From assembly GCF_900155585.1 (NCBI RefSeq), contig NZ_LT707417.1:496001-560000 (forward strand): a DNA stretch of 64,000 nucleotides, read 5' to 3'. A model generated the notes under the pieces. That model did not search any database and was not told where the DNA came from. It saw only the letters and a program-made list of their open reading frames with translations. Positions 1 through 9,282 of this stretch are shown here, one piece after another. The number at the start of each line of letters is the position of its first letter. The stretch's first letter is position 1. A program made the translations under genes and the position numbers. Source of the stretch: Aedoeadaptatus urinae. GTDB taxonomy: Bacteria; Bacillota; Clostridia; Tissierellales; Peptoniphilaceae.

Positions 1-30
1 CTATGAGCACTCAAACTCATAGCCTTTTTC
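1..30 (+). terminator. Intrinsic terminator of an upstream gene
   Basis: A 7-bp perfect stem (CTATGAG/CTCATAG) with an 8-nt loop is followed by a C then a T-rich run. It most likely ends a gene lying before the window. Confidence 0.6.
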
Positions 31-78
31 ATTGTCTAAAGATTTTCTGAATCAGTTTTTCTAAACCGCCAATCCAAA

Positions 79-101
79 GCCGCCTTCGGGTGGTTTTTTT
101 T
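79..101 (+). terminator. Second terminator-like hairpin
   Basis: A short G+C stem closed by a TTCG tetraloop is followed by eight T residues, the classic intrinsic terminator shape. It separates upstream transcription from fni. Confidence 0.55.
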
Positions 102-153
102 GTCGGGAATTTCAGCTGATAAATACTATAAATTTCTTTAGGCGGAGGCCGTT

Positions 154-180
154 TGATGGTATGATAGATTTATCATAGTA
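154..180 (+). promoter_or_regulatory. Possible fni promoter/operator with palindrome
   Basis: Upstream of fni there is a TTGATG -35-like hexamer, and a perfect inverted repeat ATGATA-gatt-TATCAT at 161-176. The matching -10 is weak. The palindrome could be an operator or a small hairpin in the leader; no regulator is visible nearby. Confidence 0.3.
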
Positions 181-193
181 AGTAAAGGCTGGG

Positions 194-1216
194 ATGCACA
201 TGAGAAAATATAGAAAAAGAGAGCATGTAGAAAATTATTTAAAGACGGATTACCGCGGCGATCCGCTGTTTAACGATATGTATCTGCCCCATATTTCTCT
301 GCCGGAGCTTTCGGTAGATGAAATCGACACCTCCACCACCTATTTGGGCAAGGAGGTTCACTTCCCCCTGATGATCAATGCCATTACCGGGGGCACGGAG
401 TTTGCGGAAAATATAAATTCCGACTTGGCGGAGCTTGCCAAGCGTTTCGATCTGCCTATGGCCGTGGGGAGTGAAACCATCGCCATGGAAGACGACGAGG
501 CCGTGGAGAGCTTTGAAGTGGTGCGGGAGATCATCGGCGAGAATGGCATCGTCCTCGGGAACATGAACGGCAATTTAACCGTGGACGAGGCAAAGAAGGC
601 CGTGGATATTATTCGCGCCGACGCCTTGCAGATCCATTTGAATCCGGCGCAGGAGCTGGCCATGGAAGAGGGAGACCGGGACTTTCGCGGCACGGCGGAA
701 AGGATCCGCGCCGTGAACGAGGCCCTGGACGTGCCCGTTCTGGTAAAGGAAGTGGGCTTCGGCATGGACGCTTCCGTGGTGGAGAAGCTTTACGACTTGG
801 GCATTCGCCACGTGGACATTTCCGGCTACGGCGGCACGAATTTCTTCGAGGTGGAAAATCTTCGCTACTTTAATTCGGATATGACGGAGCTTTACGGCTG
901 GGGGATTCCCACGGCCTACGCCCTTCACGAGGCCGTGGCGCTGGGCAAGAAGGACCTCCACATTACGGCATCCGGCGGCATTCGCAGCGGCCTGGACCTG
1001 GTGAAGTGCATGATCCTCGGCGCCGACATGTGCGCCATCAGCGGTGAAATTTTAAAATACATCGTTCACGGCGGCGTGGATTACGCCTCGGTCTATTTAA
1101 ACGACCTGATCGAAAAGACGAAGATTGTCATGGTCCTCGTCGGTGCGAAAAATTTAGAGGAACTGAGACAGGTGAAGTGGAAAGCCACGGGCCGTCTCTT
1201 GGAATTATTGAAATAA
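194..1216 (+). CDS. fni: Type 2 isopentenyl-diphosphate delta-isomerase
   Basis: FMN- and NADPH-dependent isomerase that interconverts isopentenyl and dimethylallyl diphosphate in isoprenoid synthesis; cytosolic. The 340-residue TIM-barrel protein shows family signatures: N-terminal RKREHVENYL, NAITGG near residue 62, HLNPAQE near 147, GYGGTN near 211 and TASGGIRSG near 258. Length is normal for the type 2 family and unlike type 1 Nudix isomerases. Two in-frame ATGs (194 and 200) are possible. AAGG lies closer to 194 in spacing, while relatives usually begin MRKYRKRE, which favours 200. It is followed 9 nt later by trxB, so the two are probably co-transcribed. Confidence 0.93.
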   Translation: MHMRKYRKREHVENYLKTDYRGDPLFNDMYLPHISLPELSVDEIDTSTTYLGKEVHFPLMINAITGGTEFAENINSDLAELAKRFDLPMAVGSETIAMEDDEAVESFEVVREIIGENGIVLGNMNGNLTVDEAKKAVDIIRADALQIHLNPAQELAMEEGDRDFRGTAERIRAVNEALDVPVLVKEVGFGMDASVVEKLYDLGIRHVDISGYGGTNFFEVENLRYFNSDMTELYGWGIPTAYALHEAVALGKKDLHITASGGIRSGLDLVKCMILGADMCAISGEILKYIVHGGVDYASVYLNDLIEKTKIVMVLVGAKNLEELRQVKWKATGRLLELLK

Positions 1217-1225
1217 GAGGGAATT

Positions 1226-2149
1226 ATGTACGATCTCATGATTATCGGCGGCGGCCCGGCGGGGCTTACCGCCGCCATTTACGCGAGCCGCGCCCATTTA
1301 AGCACGGTGATCTTCGAGCCGGAGCTGGACGGCGGGCAAATGGCCCTCACCATGTCTCTGGAAAATTACCCCGGCGCCCTCACCGAGGACACGGGTATGG
1401 ATATCGCCATGCGCATGGCGAAGCAGGCGGCGTCCTTCGGCGCGGTCACCATTCGCGAGCGGGTGATCGCCGTGGAAGATGAGGGCGAAAAGAAAATCGT
1501 GAAGACGGAGGCCGGAAGCTACGAGGGCAAGTATGTCATCGTGGCCACGGGCTCCAAGCCCAATCGCCTGGGCGTGCCCGGTGAAGAGGAATTCGTCTCC
1601 CGTGGCATCAGCTACTGCGCCACCTGCGACGGCGCCTTTTACCAAAACGGCGACGTCTATGTCATCGGCGGCGGCAATTCCGCCGTGGAAGAGGCCCTCT
1701 ACCTCGCCAATTTAGGGGCGAAGGTGACCATCGTTCACCGCAGAGACAGCTTCCGCGCCGAAAGCTTCTTGGGGAAGAAGGCTTTGGCCCACGAAAATAT
1801 TTCCGTGCTTTGGAACACGGAGCTGAAGGAAGTCGTGGGGGATGCCATGGCCGACGGCCTGGTCCTTTACAATAACAAGACCGACGAAACCTTTACGGTG
1901 AAAAAAGGCGACAGGCCTCTGGGCATTTTTATCTACGTCGGCGTGAAGCCCCAAACGAAATTTTTGGAAGGCCTTTTGAAATTGGACAGGGGCTATGTGA
2001 AGGTGGACGAAAACCAAATGTCCGCCGTGGACGGCGTCTATGCCGCCGGAGACATTGTGGCGAAAAATTTCCGCCAGGTCATTAACGCCTGCGGCGAAGG
2101 CTGCGTCGCCGCCATGGATGTGGCGAAGCGCATCGTCCAATACGATTAA
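1226..2149 (+). CDS. trxB: Thioredoxin reductase
   Basis: FAD/NADPH enzyme that keeps thioredoxin reduced. The 307-residue protein has the N-terminal FAD Rossmann motif GGGPAG (about residues 8-13), the redox-active CATC centre near 131-134, the NADPH Rossmann motif GGGNSA near 149, and a C-terminal YAAGD FAD motif. Length and domain order match low-molecular-weight bacterial TrxB. It starts at an ATG 9 nt after fni and is closed by a strong terminator shared with the convergent gene downstream. No thioredoxin gene is adjacent. Some clostridial paralogues use ferredoxin rather than NADPH, and sequence reading alone cannot exclude this. Confidence 0.9.
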   Translation: MYDLMIIGGGPAGLTAAIYASRAHLSTVIFEPELDGGQMALTMSLENYPGALTEDTGMDIAMRMAKQAASFGAVTIRERVIAVEDEGEKKIVKTEAGSYEGKYVIVATGSKPNRLGVPGEEEFVSRGISYCATCDGAFYQNGDVYVIGGGNSAVEEALYLANLGAKVTIVHRRDSFRAESFLGKKALAHENISVLWNTELKEVVGDAMADGLVLYNNKTDETFTVKKGDRPLGIFIYVGVKPQTKFLEGLLKLDRGYVKVDENQMSAVDGVYAAGDIVAKNFRQVINACGEGCVAAMDVAKRIVQYD

Positions 2150-2166
2150 ATTTTCGGCATAAAAAG

Positions 2167-2200
2167 AGCCGCTCTTTGCAAGTGCAAGGGGCGGCTTTTT
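2167..2200 (+). terminator. trxB terminator
   Basis: A long stem of about 14 bp (AGCCGC.../...GCGGCT) with a 2-nt loop and a T5 tail lies just after trxB. It sits between convergent genes. Confidence 0.85.
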
Positions 2201-2206
2201 CGCGTG

Positions 2207-2896
2207 CTATTGTTGTTGTGCCGGGGGATTTTGATTTGCCTGATCGCTGTGTTTCATTAAGGTGTTCAAAAGCTCCGTGGCCGTAATGGGGGCGTGGATG
2301 GTGTAGCCGCCCGGTTTAATATAGGGAACGGCGCCGGCGTCGCGAATCATTTGAAGGAAGGTGGGACGGTCGGCGATTAAATCTTCTTTTAAAACGATAT
2401 CGCAGATGACTTCGTCGGTGGCACCTTGGGGAATTTCGATTTTGACGGTGCGGGTGGCCTTTTGCAGTCCGTTTTCCGTGAGCATTTTCAAAATCGTTTC
2501 GGCGGTGGCGCCTTCGGGGATTTCGTAGCTGCCCGCCGTAATGTAGCGTGCCATGCCGGAGCGCTTGGCCATTTTGCTGAAGGCCGTGGCGTCGTTAATG
2601 AGGCCCTCTTCCTTTAAGCGCTTGGCGACGGAATCGGGATCCGTGGTTTCGATTTTAAGTAAGGTGGTTTTTTCCGAAGCGTCCTTGGCGGCGTCGGAAA
2701 TTTTTCCGATTTGTTCCTTGGAGGACTGAATTTCCTCGGTAATGGTCGTGTCCTTGCTCTCTTCCGGTGTCATCATGGAGAATAAATGGTTCATCCGCCA
2801 CTTAATGACGAAAAGCAGGACGAGGACCACCAGTATGACGACGACAAAGCGCAAAAGGTTGACGAAAACTTTCGAAGCTTTTCCGTTAAATTTCAT
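2207..2896 (-). CDS. Membrane-anchored protein with MltG/YceG-type LysM-like repeats
   Basis: A 229-residue protein with one N-terminal membrane segment (about residues 13-31) and a long extracytoplasmic part. It contains two copies of a pattern found in the N-terminal LysM-like region of endolytic transglycosylase MltG: a helix with 'RLKEEGLI', an 'AGSYEIPEGAT' or 'PGGYTIHAPIT' turn, then 'ILKMLTENG' or 'LLNTLMKHS'. The MltG catalytic domain with its glutamate is absent, so this is not a complete transglycosylase. It may bind glycan or regulate septal peptidoglycan processing; this is inference. Convergent with trxB and divergent from rluA. Confidence 0.6.
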   Translation of the reverse strand: MKFNGKASKVFVNLLRFVVVILVVLVLLFVIKWRMNHLFSMMTPEESKDTTITEEIQSSKEQIGKISDAAKDASEKTTLLKIETTDPDSVAKRLKEEGLINDATAFSKMAKRSGMARYITAGSYEIPEGATAETILKMLTENGLQKATRTVKIEIPQGATDEVICDIVLKEDLIADRPTFLQMIRDAGAVPYIKPGGYTIHAPITATELLNTLMKHSDQANQNPPAQQQ

Positions 2897-2979
2897 TGTT
2901 TTCCCTTTCCTGTAGATTTCGATATAATCATTATGATGACCTATTATATCACAGCTGAGAGAAAGAAAGAGGGGCTCTC

Positions 2980-3915
2980 GTGATCTCTAACAAAATTGAC
3001 ACAAACGACGCCGGCATGCGCTTGGATCGCTATTTAAAAAAACTGCTTCCCAATGCCAAGGCGTCTCTGCTTTATAAATCCATTCGAAAGAAAAACATCA
3101 CGGTAAACGGAAAAAGGGCCAAGCAAGAGGACGTTTTGGTCCTCGGCGACACGGTGGAGATTTATTTTTCCGACGAGACTCTGGCGAAGTTTTCCAAGGC
3201 GCCGAGGTCGGCGAAGGGAAAGTTCCCCGCCATCGTCTTTGAGTCGGCGGATTTCATTATTATGGACAAGCCCGTGGGCATATTGAGCCACGGCACGGGG
3301 AAGGCCTACGAGCGAAACATGGTGGACGATATGCTGGCCTATTTGATTCACACGAAGAGCTACAATCCCCGAGGCGAAAAGACTTTCGTCCCATCCATTT
3401 GCAATCGCCTGGACAGAAACACCAGCGGTTTGATCTTGGGGGCGAAGACCGCCGCCGGCCTGCGTGCGGCCAACGAGTGGATTCGCGATCGGGAGGTGGA
3501 AAAATATTACATGACCATTGTGGAAGGGGTCTTGGAGGGCGAGCGGAAGGTGGAAAATCGCCTGAAGAAAGAGGGAGACAAGAACCGCGTCGTGGAAGGA
3601 GACGAGGGCAAGGAGGCCCTGGGCATCTATCGGCCCCTGAAGTCGGCGGGCAATTACACCCTGGTGGAGGCGGAGCTGATTACGGGCCGCACCCATCAGA
3701 TTCGCCAGCAGCTGGCATCCATCGGCCATCCCGTCGTCGGCGACAGAAAGTACGGCAGTCCCTCCCACGCCTTCAGGGATCTGCACCATCAACTGCTTCA
3801 CGCCTACAAGCTGGTCTTTCCCGAAAGTGACGAATTTCCCGACGTGTCGGGACAGGTATTTATTTCCGAGCCCAAGGGAAAATTTCAGCGAATCAGAGAG
3901 AGCCTTCACTTTTGA
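2980..3915 (+). CDS. RluA-family pseudouridine synthase
   Basis: Isomerises specific uridines in rRNA or tRNA. The 311-residue protein has an N-terminal S4-like RNA-binding segment (about residues 10-60: RLDRYLKKLL...), then the RluA catalytic domain with NRLDRNTSG near residue 142 (catalytic Asp in RLD) and the TGRTHQIRQQL motif near 233. The start is GTG at 2980, preceded by GAGGGG at good spacing. It leads into the addB-addA genes after a short gap. The family has several paralogues (RluC, RluD and others), and the target uridine cannot be assigned here. Confidence 0.85.
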   Translation: MISNKIDTNDAGMRLDRYLKKLLPNAKASLLYKSIRKKNITVNGKRAKQEDVLVLGDTVEIYFSDETLAKFSKAPRSAKGKFPAIVFESADFIIMDKPVGILSHGTGKAYERNMVDDMLAYLIHTKSYNPRGEKTFVPSICNRLDRNTSGLILGAKTAAGLRAANEWIRDREVEKYYMTIVEGVLEGERKVENRLKKEGDKNRVVEGDEGKEALGIYRPLKSAGNYTLVEAELITGRTHQIRQQLASIGHPVVGDRKYGSPSHAFRDLHHQLLHAYKLVFPESDEFPDVSGQVFISEPKGKFQRIRESLHF

Positions 3916-3972
3916 TTCAAAAGGGATTTAGATATCGGTACCGTCGTGTGCCCGGCGAGGAAAGGAGGGGCC

Positions 3973-6414
3973 GTGAAAATTATTTATAAACCCATGGGAA
4001 GCGGCGTGGAAGCTTTAAGAGATGATGTGGATTTAAACGCCGCCACCTTGATTATGCCCAATCGAAAGTGGATCGCGAGAAGCAAAGAGGCCCTTGCCGC
4101 CGGCGTGGGCTTTTTAGGCGTGAGCTTTTTTACCTTCGACGATCTTATGGAGGAGCTCGCCATGATGCGCCCCCGCAATCAGCGGCGGGCGGCCTACGCC
4201 TTTCGCAAGGCATTGGGGGAAGGGGACACGGCCTTTGCCCCGGTGCGTGATATGGAAAAAATTCGCCGCCTCTTCCAGTGGTGCGAGGACGTGAATGACC
4301 TGGGCGTCCAGGAAGAGGAGTTGCCCTATTCCTGGCGCAAGGACAGAGAAGCCCTTTTAGCCGCCTATAGTGACGCCGTAAGGGGTGCGGACTGCGTGAC
4401 GAATGCCGCCGTCTTTGCCGAGGCCATGGCGGCGGAGGTGAGCCCGGAGCGGACGTATATCGTCGTGGGCTTTTCCCATTACAAGGAGCGCCACCGCCTG
4501 CTCCTTGAAAAATTAGATGCTGCTGCCCGGGTGGTGGAGGTCATTCCCTTCGACGAGAAAAAGGAAGCGAATGATATTTCCCTCTTTCAAACCGTGGATG
4601 GGGAGCGAGCCCTGCGTCACATGGCCGGGGAAATTGCCGCGGCTCTCGCCGAGAATCCCCTCATGAAAATCGGCGTGGTCATGAATGAGGAAGGGGACCG
4701 GGCGGCGATAAAGGCCCACCTTGCCTCAATGGGCATTCCCGCGGCGGGCTACAGCTATACCATGGGGGACGAAGCCCTCTGTCATCTGCGCCTCTTGTGG
4801 CGGCGGGGAGAAGATGTGGCGTCGGCCTGCGCCTTTTTGCGCAGTCCCCTGGCAAAGCCGGAGGACGGCAGGGCTCTTGCGGCGGCGCTGGAGGTGCTGC
4901 CCGCAAAGGATCTTGCGGACATTTTCGAAAAGCCTCTGCCCTATTACTTAAGGGACGAGAAAAAAGCCCTGCTTCTGAAATATAAAGAGCTGCTCCGCGG
5001 ATGGTGGCGGGAAAAGGAAGGCAGCTGGGAAGATTTTGCCCGCCTGAGCACGGAGGCGGCGGAATTTTTCGGCGAAGAGGCGCAAAAAAATTTAGCCGAC
5101 GCCTTGGCCGACGGTGCCGGGGACTACGGCAGAATTTCCGTCAGGGAGTTTGAGTCCATTCTCTGCGCCCATTTGGAAAAGGAAGGGACCTACGGCGTGG
5201 ATATTCTCTCCTTAGACGAAGCCTACGGCGGCGATTACGACCGCCTCTTCGTCTCATCCCTGGACGGGAATTTTATGCCGACGAAGATAGAGGACAGCTT
5301 GATGAACCGCTCCGTCGCAAGAGCCGCCATGGACGTGGGCCTCTATCCCGATTTCTTTCAGGGGGAAGAGGTGACGGATCGGCTCTCTTATCTATTGGCT
5401 TCGTCGAAGAAATCTTATCTCTATAAAGTGGGAGACGGGGAAGAGGCAACTATCTTTTCCGCATTGAAAAAAGATTTTCCTGTAGAGGACCTGGACAAGG
5501 CCGGGGAAGTCTGCGAAGAGATGTGGGAGCTCGCTACGGAGGAGGACGATTTTTCCGCCGAAGCGGCCACTATTCTCGCCGACAAACTCAGGGAAAAGGG
5601 CCTGTCCCCCTCGGCGGTGGACGCTTATTTGCGCTGCCCCTTCCGCTACTACGCCGAGCGGGTGTTGAAGAGCGCGCCTGAGGAAGAGGACGGCCGACCC
5701 GCCATGGCCAAGGGCACCATTTATCACGAGGCCCTGGCCCGCTACTTCTCAGGCGGCCTGGAGGATCTGCCCGGCTTCGTCGCCGCCGCTTACGACGAAA
5801 AGATGAGTTACTTGCGGCCCGAATACCTTTGGGCGTGGGAAAAGAGGGACATGGCCCGCGCCCTCCTCGCCGCCATTCAGGCGGAGGAAGAGCGCCTGGC
5901 CGATGAAAAGAGAAATGCAGGCTTTCGCCCCACGGCCTTCGAGACCGACTTCACCTATCCCTTTAAGGACGTGGCCATTCACGGCGTCATCGATCGCATC
6001 GATCGAAACGAATCCGGCGATGAAATTTTAATCGACTACAAGTCCGGCGGCGTGCCCAAATACGACAAGGTGGCGGCCTATGAGGTGATGCAGCTTAGCC
6101 TTTACGCCCTGGCACGGCGAGACATGGGCAATCGCCCGGCGTCTCTGGAGTACGTCTCCGTGGAAGGCGCCAAGGCGTCGGTCATGGTGCGGGACACGAC
6201 ACGGGCCGGAAATTACAGCCGCCTGGGCAAGGAGAAAAAGTACGACGGCGAGGCCTTCGACATCTTTTTAAACGAGGCGGAGATCGCCTTGGATCGCGTC
6301 ATCGCGTCCATAAAGAAAGGGGCCTTTCCCGCGGAGCCCACGGAGGAGGACGCGTGCAAATACTGTCCCTACGGCGATCTGTGCAGAAAGGAGGCGGCGG
6401 ATGTTATTGGATAA
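3973..6414 (+). CDS. addB: ATP-dependent helicase/nuclease subunit B
   Basis: Subunit of the AddAB complex, which processes double-strand ends to Chi-like sites for recombination. The 813-residue protein is shorter than Bacillus AddB. Its C-terminal RecB-type nuclease is clear: a GVIDRID turn, IDYKSG, and the iron-sulfur staple formed by one Cys in YLRCPFRYY and three in CKYCPYGDLC. The N-terminal helicase-like half has no Walker A motif visible, so ATPase activity would come from AddA. GTG at 3973 is chosen because AAAGGAGG precedes it; a frame extension to 3946 lacks such a site. It overlaps addA by 14 nt, indicating translational coupling. Confidence 0.88.
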   Translation: MKIIYKPMGSGVEALRDDVDLNAATLIMPNRKWIARSKEALAAGVGFLGVSFFTFDDLMEELAMMRPRNQRRAAYAFRKALGEGDTAFAPVRDMEKIRRLFQWCEDVNDLGVQEEELPYSWRKDREALLAAYSDAVRGADCVTNAAVFAEAMAAEVSPERTYIVVGFSHYKERHRLLLEKLDAAARVVEVIPFDEKKEANDISLFQTVDGERALRHMAGEIAAALAENPLMKIGVVMNEEGDRAAIKAHLASMGIPAAGYSYTMGDEALCHLRLLWRRGEDVASACAFLRSPLAKPEDGRALAAALEVLPAKDLADIFEKPLPYYLRDEKKALLLKYKELLRGWWREKEGSWEDFARLSTEAAEFFGEEAQKNLADALADGAGDYGRISVREFESILCAHLEKEGTYGVDILSLDEAYGGDYDRLFVSSLDGNFMPTKIEDSLMNRSVARAAMDVGLYPDFFQGEEVTDRLSYLLASSKKSYLYKVGDGEEATIFSALKKDFPVEDLDKAGEVCEEMWELATEEDDFSAEAATILADKLREKGLSPSAVDAYLRCPFRYYAERVLKSAPEEEDGRPAMAKGTIYHEALARYFSGGLEDLPGFVAAAYDEKMSYLRPEYLWAWEKRDMARALLAAIQAEEERLADEKRNAGFRPTAFETDFTYPFKDVAIHGVIDRIDRNESGDEILIDYKSGGVPKYDKVAAYEVMQLSLYALARRDMGNRPASLEYVSVEGAKASVMVRDTTRAGNYSRLGKEKKYDGEAFDIFLNEAEIALDRVIASIKKGAFPAEPTEEDACKYCPYGDLCRKEAADVIG

Positions 6415-9217
6415 ACAACAACAGCGGGCAGTGGATTCCTACGACCGTTCCGTCTTTCTCACCGCCGGCGCCGGCGCGGGAAAGACCAAGGTATTGACCG
6501 AGCGGGTAAAGAAAATTTTGTCCGAAACCGAGGGCAGTGTCCTCGCCATTACCTTTACCAATCGGGCCGCCGAGGAAATGGCCGCCCGCATGGCGGCGAG
6601 CTTGACGGAAGAGGAGACGGACCGGCTGGTGGTCAAGACCATCGACGGCTTTTGCCGCTACCTGCTCTCCATTTATGCCGTGGAGGGGGACACCCTTGGC
6701 GGCATGGAGCAGCTTGACGAAGGCGAGGCCCGGGCTCTTTTGGAAAAGAGCTACGAGAAAGTGGCGGGGGATATTTTTTCCGACGAGGATTTTATTTCCT
6801 TTTTGGAAACCGCCGGCACCACGGCCAATCACTTTAAGAACGAGCTTTTGGGGGGCTATGAAGCCCTGCGCACTCGCGGCGCCCTCGAGGACTTTCGCCC
6901 GCGAGAGGTATGGGACGATGACGTATTAAGGGAATACATGGACTTTCTGCCTACGCTGCGGGGCGCCATGAAGAGTAAGGCATCGAAGCTGGCCAAATAT
7001 TTGGACGAGGCGGATCTCGAGAAAATCAAGGCCGCGCCGGAAGAGGCGCAGCGTGCATTTCTCTTGGACATGCCCGACGGGTCGTCGCTTAAAATTGACG
7101 AAGACATAAAAAAACAAAACGAAGCATTGCGTTACCGCCTCTTTTTACGAGAAGAGGAGAAGAACCGCCCCTTTATCGAGGCGCTCGGCCGCGCCTTTCA
7201 TCTCCTCGACGAGGCCTATAGGCGTGAAAAGTGGGCCATAGGCGTCCTGGACTTCAGCGATCTTTTGGAGCGGGCCACGGCGCTTTTGGAATCGGGGAAG
7301 ATTTCCTGCAGCTACGACCACATTCTCGTCGACGAATTTCAGGACACGAACCCCCTGCAGATTCGCATGCTGAAAGCCTTGAGGGGCGAGGGGAAACTTT
7401 TCGTCGTCGGCGACAGAAAGCAATCCATCTACGCCTTCCGCGGCGCCGACGTGGCCGTAGGCGACGCTTTTCGCGGCCACATGCTCACGGAGGGCACGGA
7501 GCCCATGGCTCTCGTGAACAATTACCGCTCCCATAAGGATTTGGTGGCGGCCATCGGCCATTTGTTTTCGGAAAAAATTCCCGGCTACGAGCCCATTACC
7601 GGCCACGGGGAGGGGGACTGGGCCCTGAAGGGCGTGGACCTTAGCGGGGAGGACGATGCGGAGGATGCCATAAAAAAAGAAGCCCTTTGGATCGTGGAGG
7701 ACATTCAAAAGCATCCCGCCGAATCCCGGGCCCTGTTGCTCTGGCGGAAGCAGTACATGAAAATTTACGAGGAGATCTTTCGCGACTACGGCATCAGCTA
7801 TGTGAATCGCAGTGCCGAAGGCTTCTTTGCGGCGAGGGAAGTGCGGGATCTGATCCTTGCCATGGAGGCGAAGACAAAAGGCGAGCTCTCCCCGGCCTTT
7901 CTGCGCACGCCCTTTGTCGGGGCGAATCAGGAAGACGTCCTTCACATGATGAAGGGGGAAGCCTGCAGAAAAGAAATCGCCGAGCGCATGGAAGCCATGG
8001 AGAGATTTTTTGCCGAAAGGGCGGAACAATTCTCCGCCTACGAATTTCTGCTGGACCTCGTGGAAGCCAGCGGCTTTCGCGGCTACGCCTACAGGCAGGG
8101 CGGCGAGCAGGCCGCGGCCAATGTGGATCAGCTTCTCGCCATGGCGAAGGACTACGACTGCCGCGGCGCCCATATTGAGGGCTTTCTCTCTCGCCTTCGG
8201 GAGCTGGAGGAGCGGTCGGATCCGGGAGCGGCGCCACTGGGCGGCGATCACGCCGTGGAGATCCTCACCATGCACAAGGCCAAGGGCCTGGAGTACGAGC
8301 GGGTGTATCTTGGCCATCTCTTCGCGAAGGAGCGCGCAGATCGCAGCCTGTGGAACTACAGTCCCGAGCGTGGCGTGGGCATAAAAAATCCCGAAGCCCC
8401 GGCGATTTTCGAAATGAATCGGAGTGCCGCGGCGGAAAAGGCGAAGGAAGAAAATCTGCGTCTGCTCTACGTGGCCATGACCCGAGCGAAGCGCTACGTC
8501 TATGTGTTGAAATCAAAAGAGGGCGAAGCGGGCCTTCAGGCCTACTTGCAAGAGATGGCCTTTGAAGAAGCCATGGTCCGACCGGCGGAGCCTTCTTCGG
8601 AAGAAAAAACCTTGCCGCAGAAAAAAGCTGTCGCAGAAATTACCCCGGCGCGTCCCAAGCCCGTGGTATCCGCGAGCCGCCTCTTAAAGGGCAGAGCCAT
8701 TTTTGACGATGGCAAAGAAGGCCCCAAGGGCGAGAAGGATTACCTGCAGCTGGGAATTTTATTTCACCACTACGCCCAGCGGGCGCGAAAGCCCGAGGCG
8801 GGTCTTCGCGAAAAACTGTTGGCGAGAGCAGAATCTTACGGCGTAGCCGATGAACTCTCCCGCGCCATTGAAAATTACGATGCCACCTTTACCGGCGGCA
8901 AGATTCTCGCAACGGAAGTGCCCTTCCGCGCGGAATTCGACGGCGTCGTCTTGGAAGGCTTTTACGATCAGCTGCGGCAATTGCCGGATGGCGTGGCCAT
9001 TGTGGATTACAAGACCGGAGCGCGAGGCGTTCGCACCGGCGCCATGGCCACCTACCGATTGCAGCTGGGTCTTTACGGCACGGCCTACGAAAAAATCACC
9101 GGCACCTTCCCGAAGCTCTATCTCTTTACGACGGCGGACGGAATTTGGACTGAGGTCGAGCTCACGGCGGAGGAAGAAAAAAACATCGACGAGCTCCTTC
9201 GATCCGTCACGGGTTGA
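6401..9217 (+). CDS. addA: ATP-dependent helicase/nuclease subunit A
   Basis: Helicase-nuclease partner of AddB. The 938-residue protein has UvrD/Rep superfamily 1 motifs in order: Walker A GAGAGKT near residue 24, VDEFQDTNP near 310, GDRKQSIYAFRGAD near 337, NYRSH near 369, TMHKAKGLEYERV near 624 and YVAMTRAKRYVYV near 688. The C-terminal PD-(D/E)XK nuclease ends in VDYKTGA near residue 869. It is shorter than Bacillus AddA (about 1,230 aa). The ATG lies 5-6 nt after an AGGAGG-like site within addB. The copA promoter overlaps its stop codon. Confidence 0.9.
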   Translation: MLLDKQQQRAVDSYDRSVFLTAGAGAGKTKVLTERVKKILSETEGSVLAITFTNRAAEEMAARMAASLTEEETDRLVVKTIDGFCRYLLSIYAVEGDTLGGMEQLDEGEARALLEKSYEKVAGDIFSDEDFISFLETAGTTANHFKNELLGGYEALRTRGALEDFRPREVWDDDVLREYMDFLPTLRGAMKSKASKLAKYLDEADLEKIKAAPEEAQRAFLLDMPDGSSLKIDEDIKKQNEALRYRLFLREEEKNRPFIEALGRAFHLLDEAYRREKWAIGVLDFSDLLERATALLESGKISCSYDHILVDEFQDTNPLQIRMLKALRGEGKLFVVGDRKQSIYAFRGADVAVGDAFRGHMLTEGTEPMALVNNYRSHKDLVAAIGHLFSEKIPGYEPITGHGEGDWALKGVDLSGEDDAEDAIKKEALWIVEDIQKHPAESRALLLWRKQYMKIYEEIFRDYGISYVNRSAEGFFAAREVRDLILAMEAKTKGELSPAFLRTPFVGANQEDVLHMMKGEACRKEIAERMEAMERFFAERAEQFSAYEFLLDLVEASGFRGYAYRQGGEQAAANVDQLLAMAKDYDCRGAHIEGFLSRLRELEERSDPGAAPLGGDHAVEILTMHKAKGLEYERVYLGHLFAKERADRSLWNYSPERGVGIKNPEAPAIFEMNRSAAAEKAKEENLRLLYVAMTRAKRYVYVLKSKEGEAGLQAYLQEMAFEEAMVRPAEPSSEEKTLPQKKAVAEITPARPKPVVSASRLLKGRAIFDDGKEGPKGEKDYLQLGILFHHYAQRARKPEAGLREKLLARAESYGVADELSRAIENYDATFTGGKILATEVPFRAEFDGVVLEGFYDQLRQLPDGVAIVDYKTGARGVRTGAMATYRLQLGLYGTAYEKITGTFPKLYLFTTADGIWTEVELTAEEEKNIDELLRSVTG

Positions 9218-9242
9218 CACAATCCGAGTAAATTAGTAAGAT
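9214..9242 (+). promoter_or_regulatory. copA promoter
   Basis: TTGACA (9214-9219), a 17-nt spacer and TAAGAT (9237-9242) form a near-consensus vegetative promoter. The -35 overlaps the addA stop codon. No CopY-type TACANNTGTA box was found in the leader. Confidence 0.75.
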
Positions 9243-9282
9243 ATAAAGAAACGGACATGTTTTGATTTAGAAAAGAGGCTCT

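Noticed and set aside
3034-3909. Minus-strand 291-codon frame opposite rluA
   Set aside because: Fully overlaps a gene with clear pseudouridine synthase motifs.
7145-8317. Long minus-strand frame (390 codons) opposite addA
   Set aside because: It lies wholly inside addA, its composition is low-complexity (His/Gly/Leu-rich), and there is no ribosome site; an antisense shadow in G+C-rich DNA.
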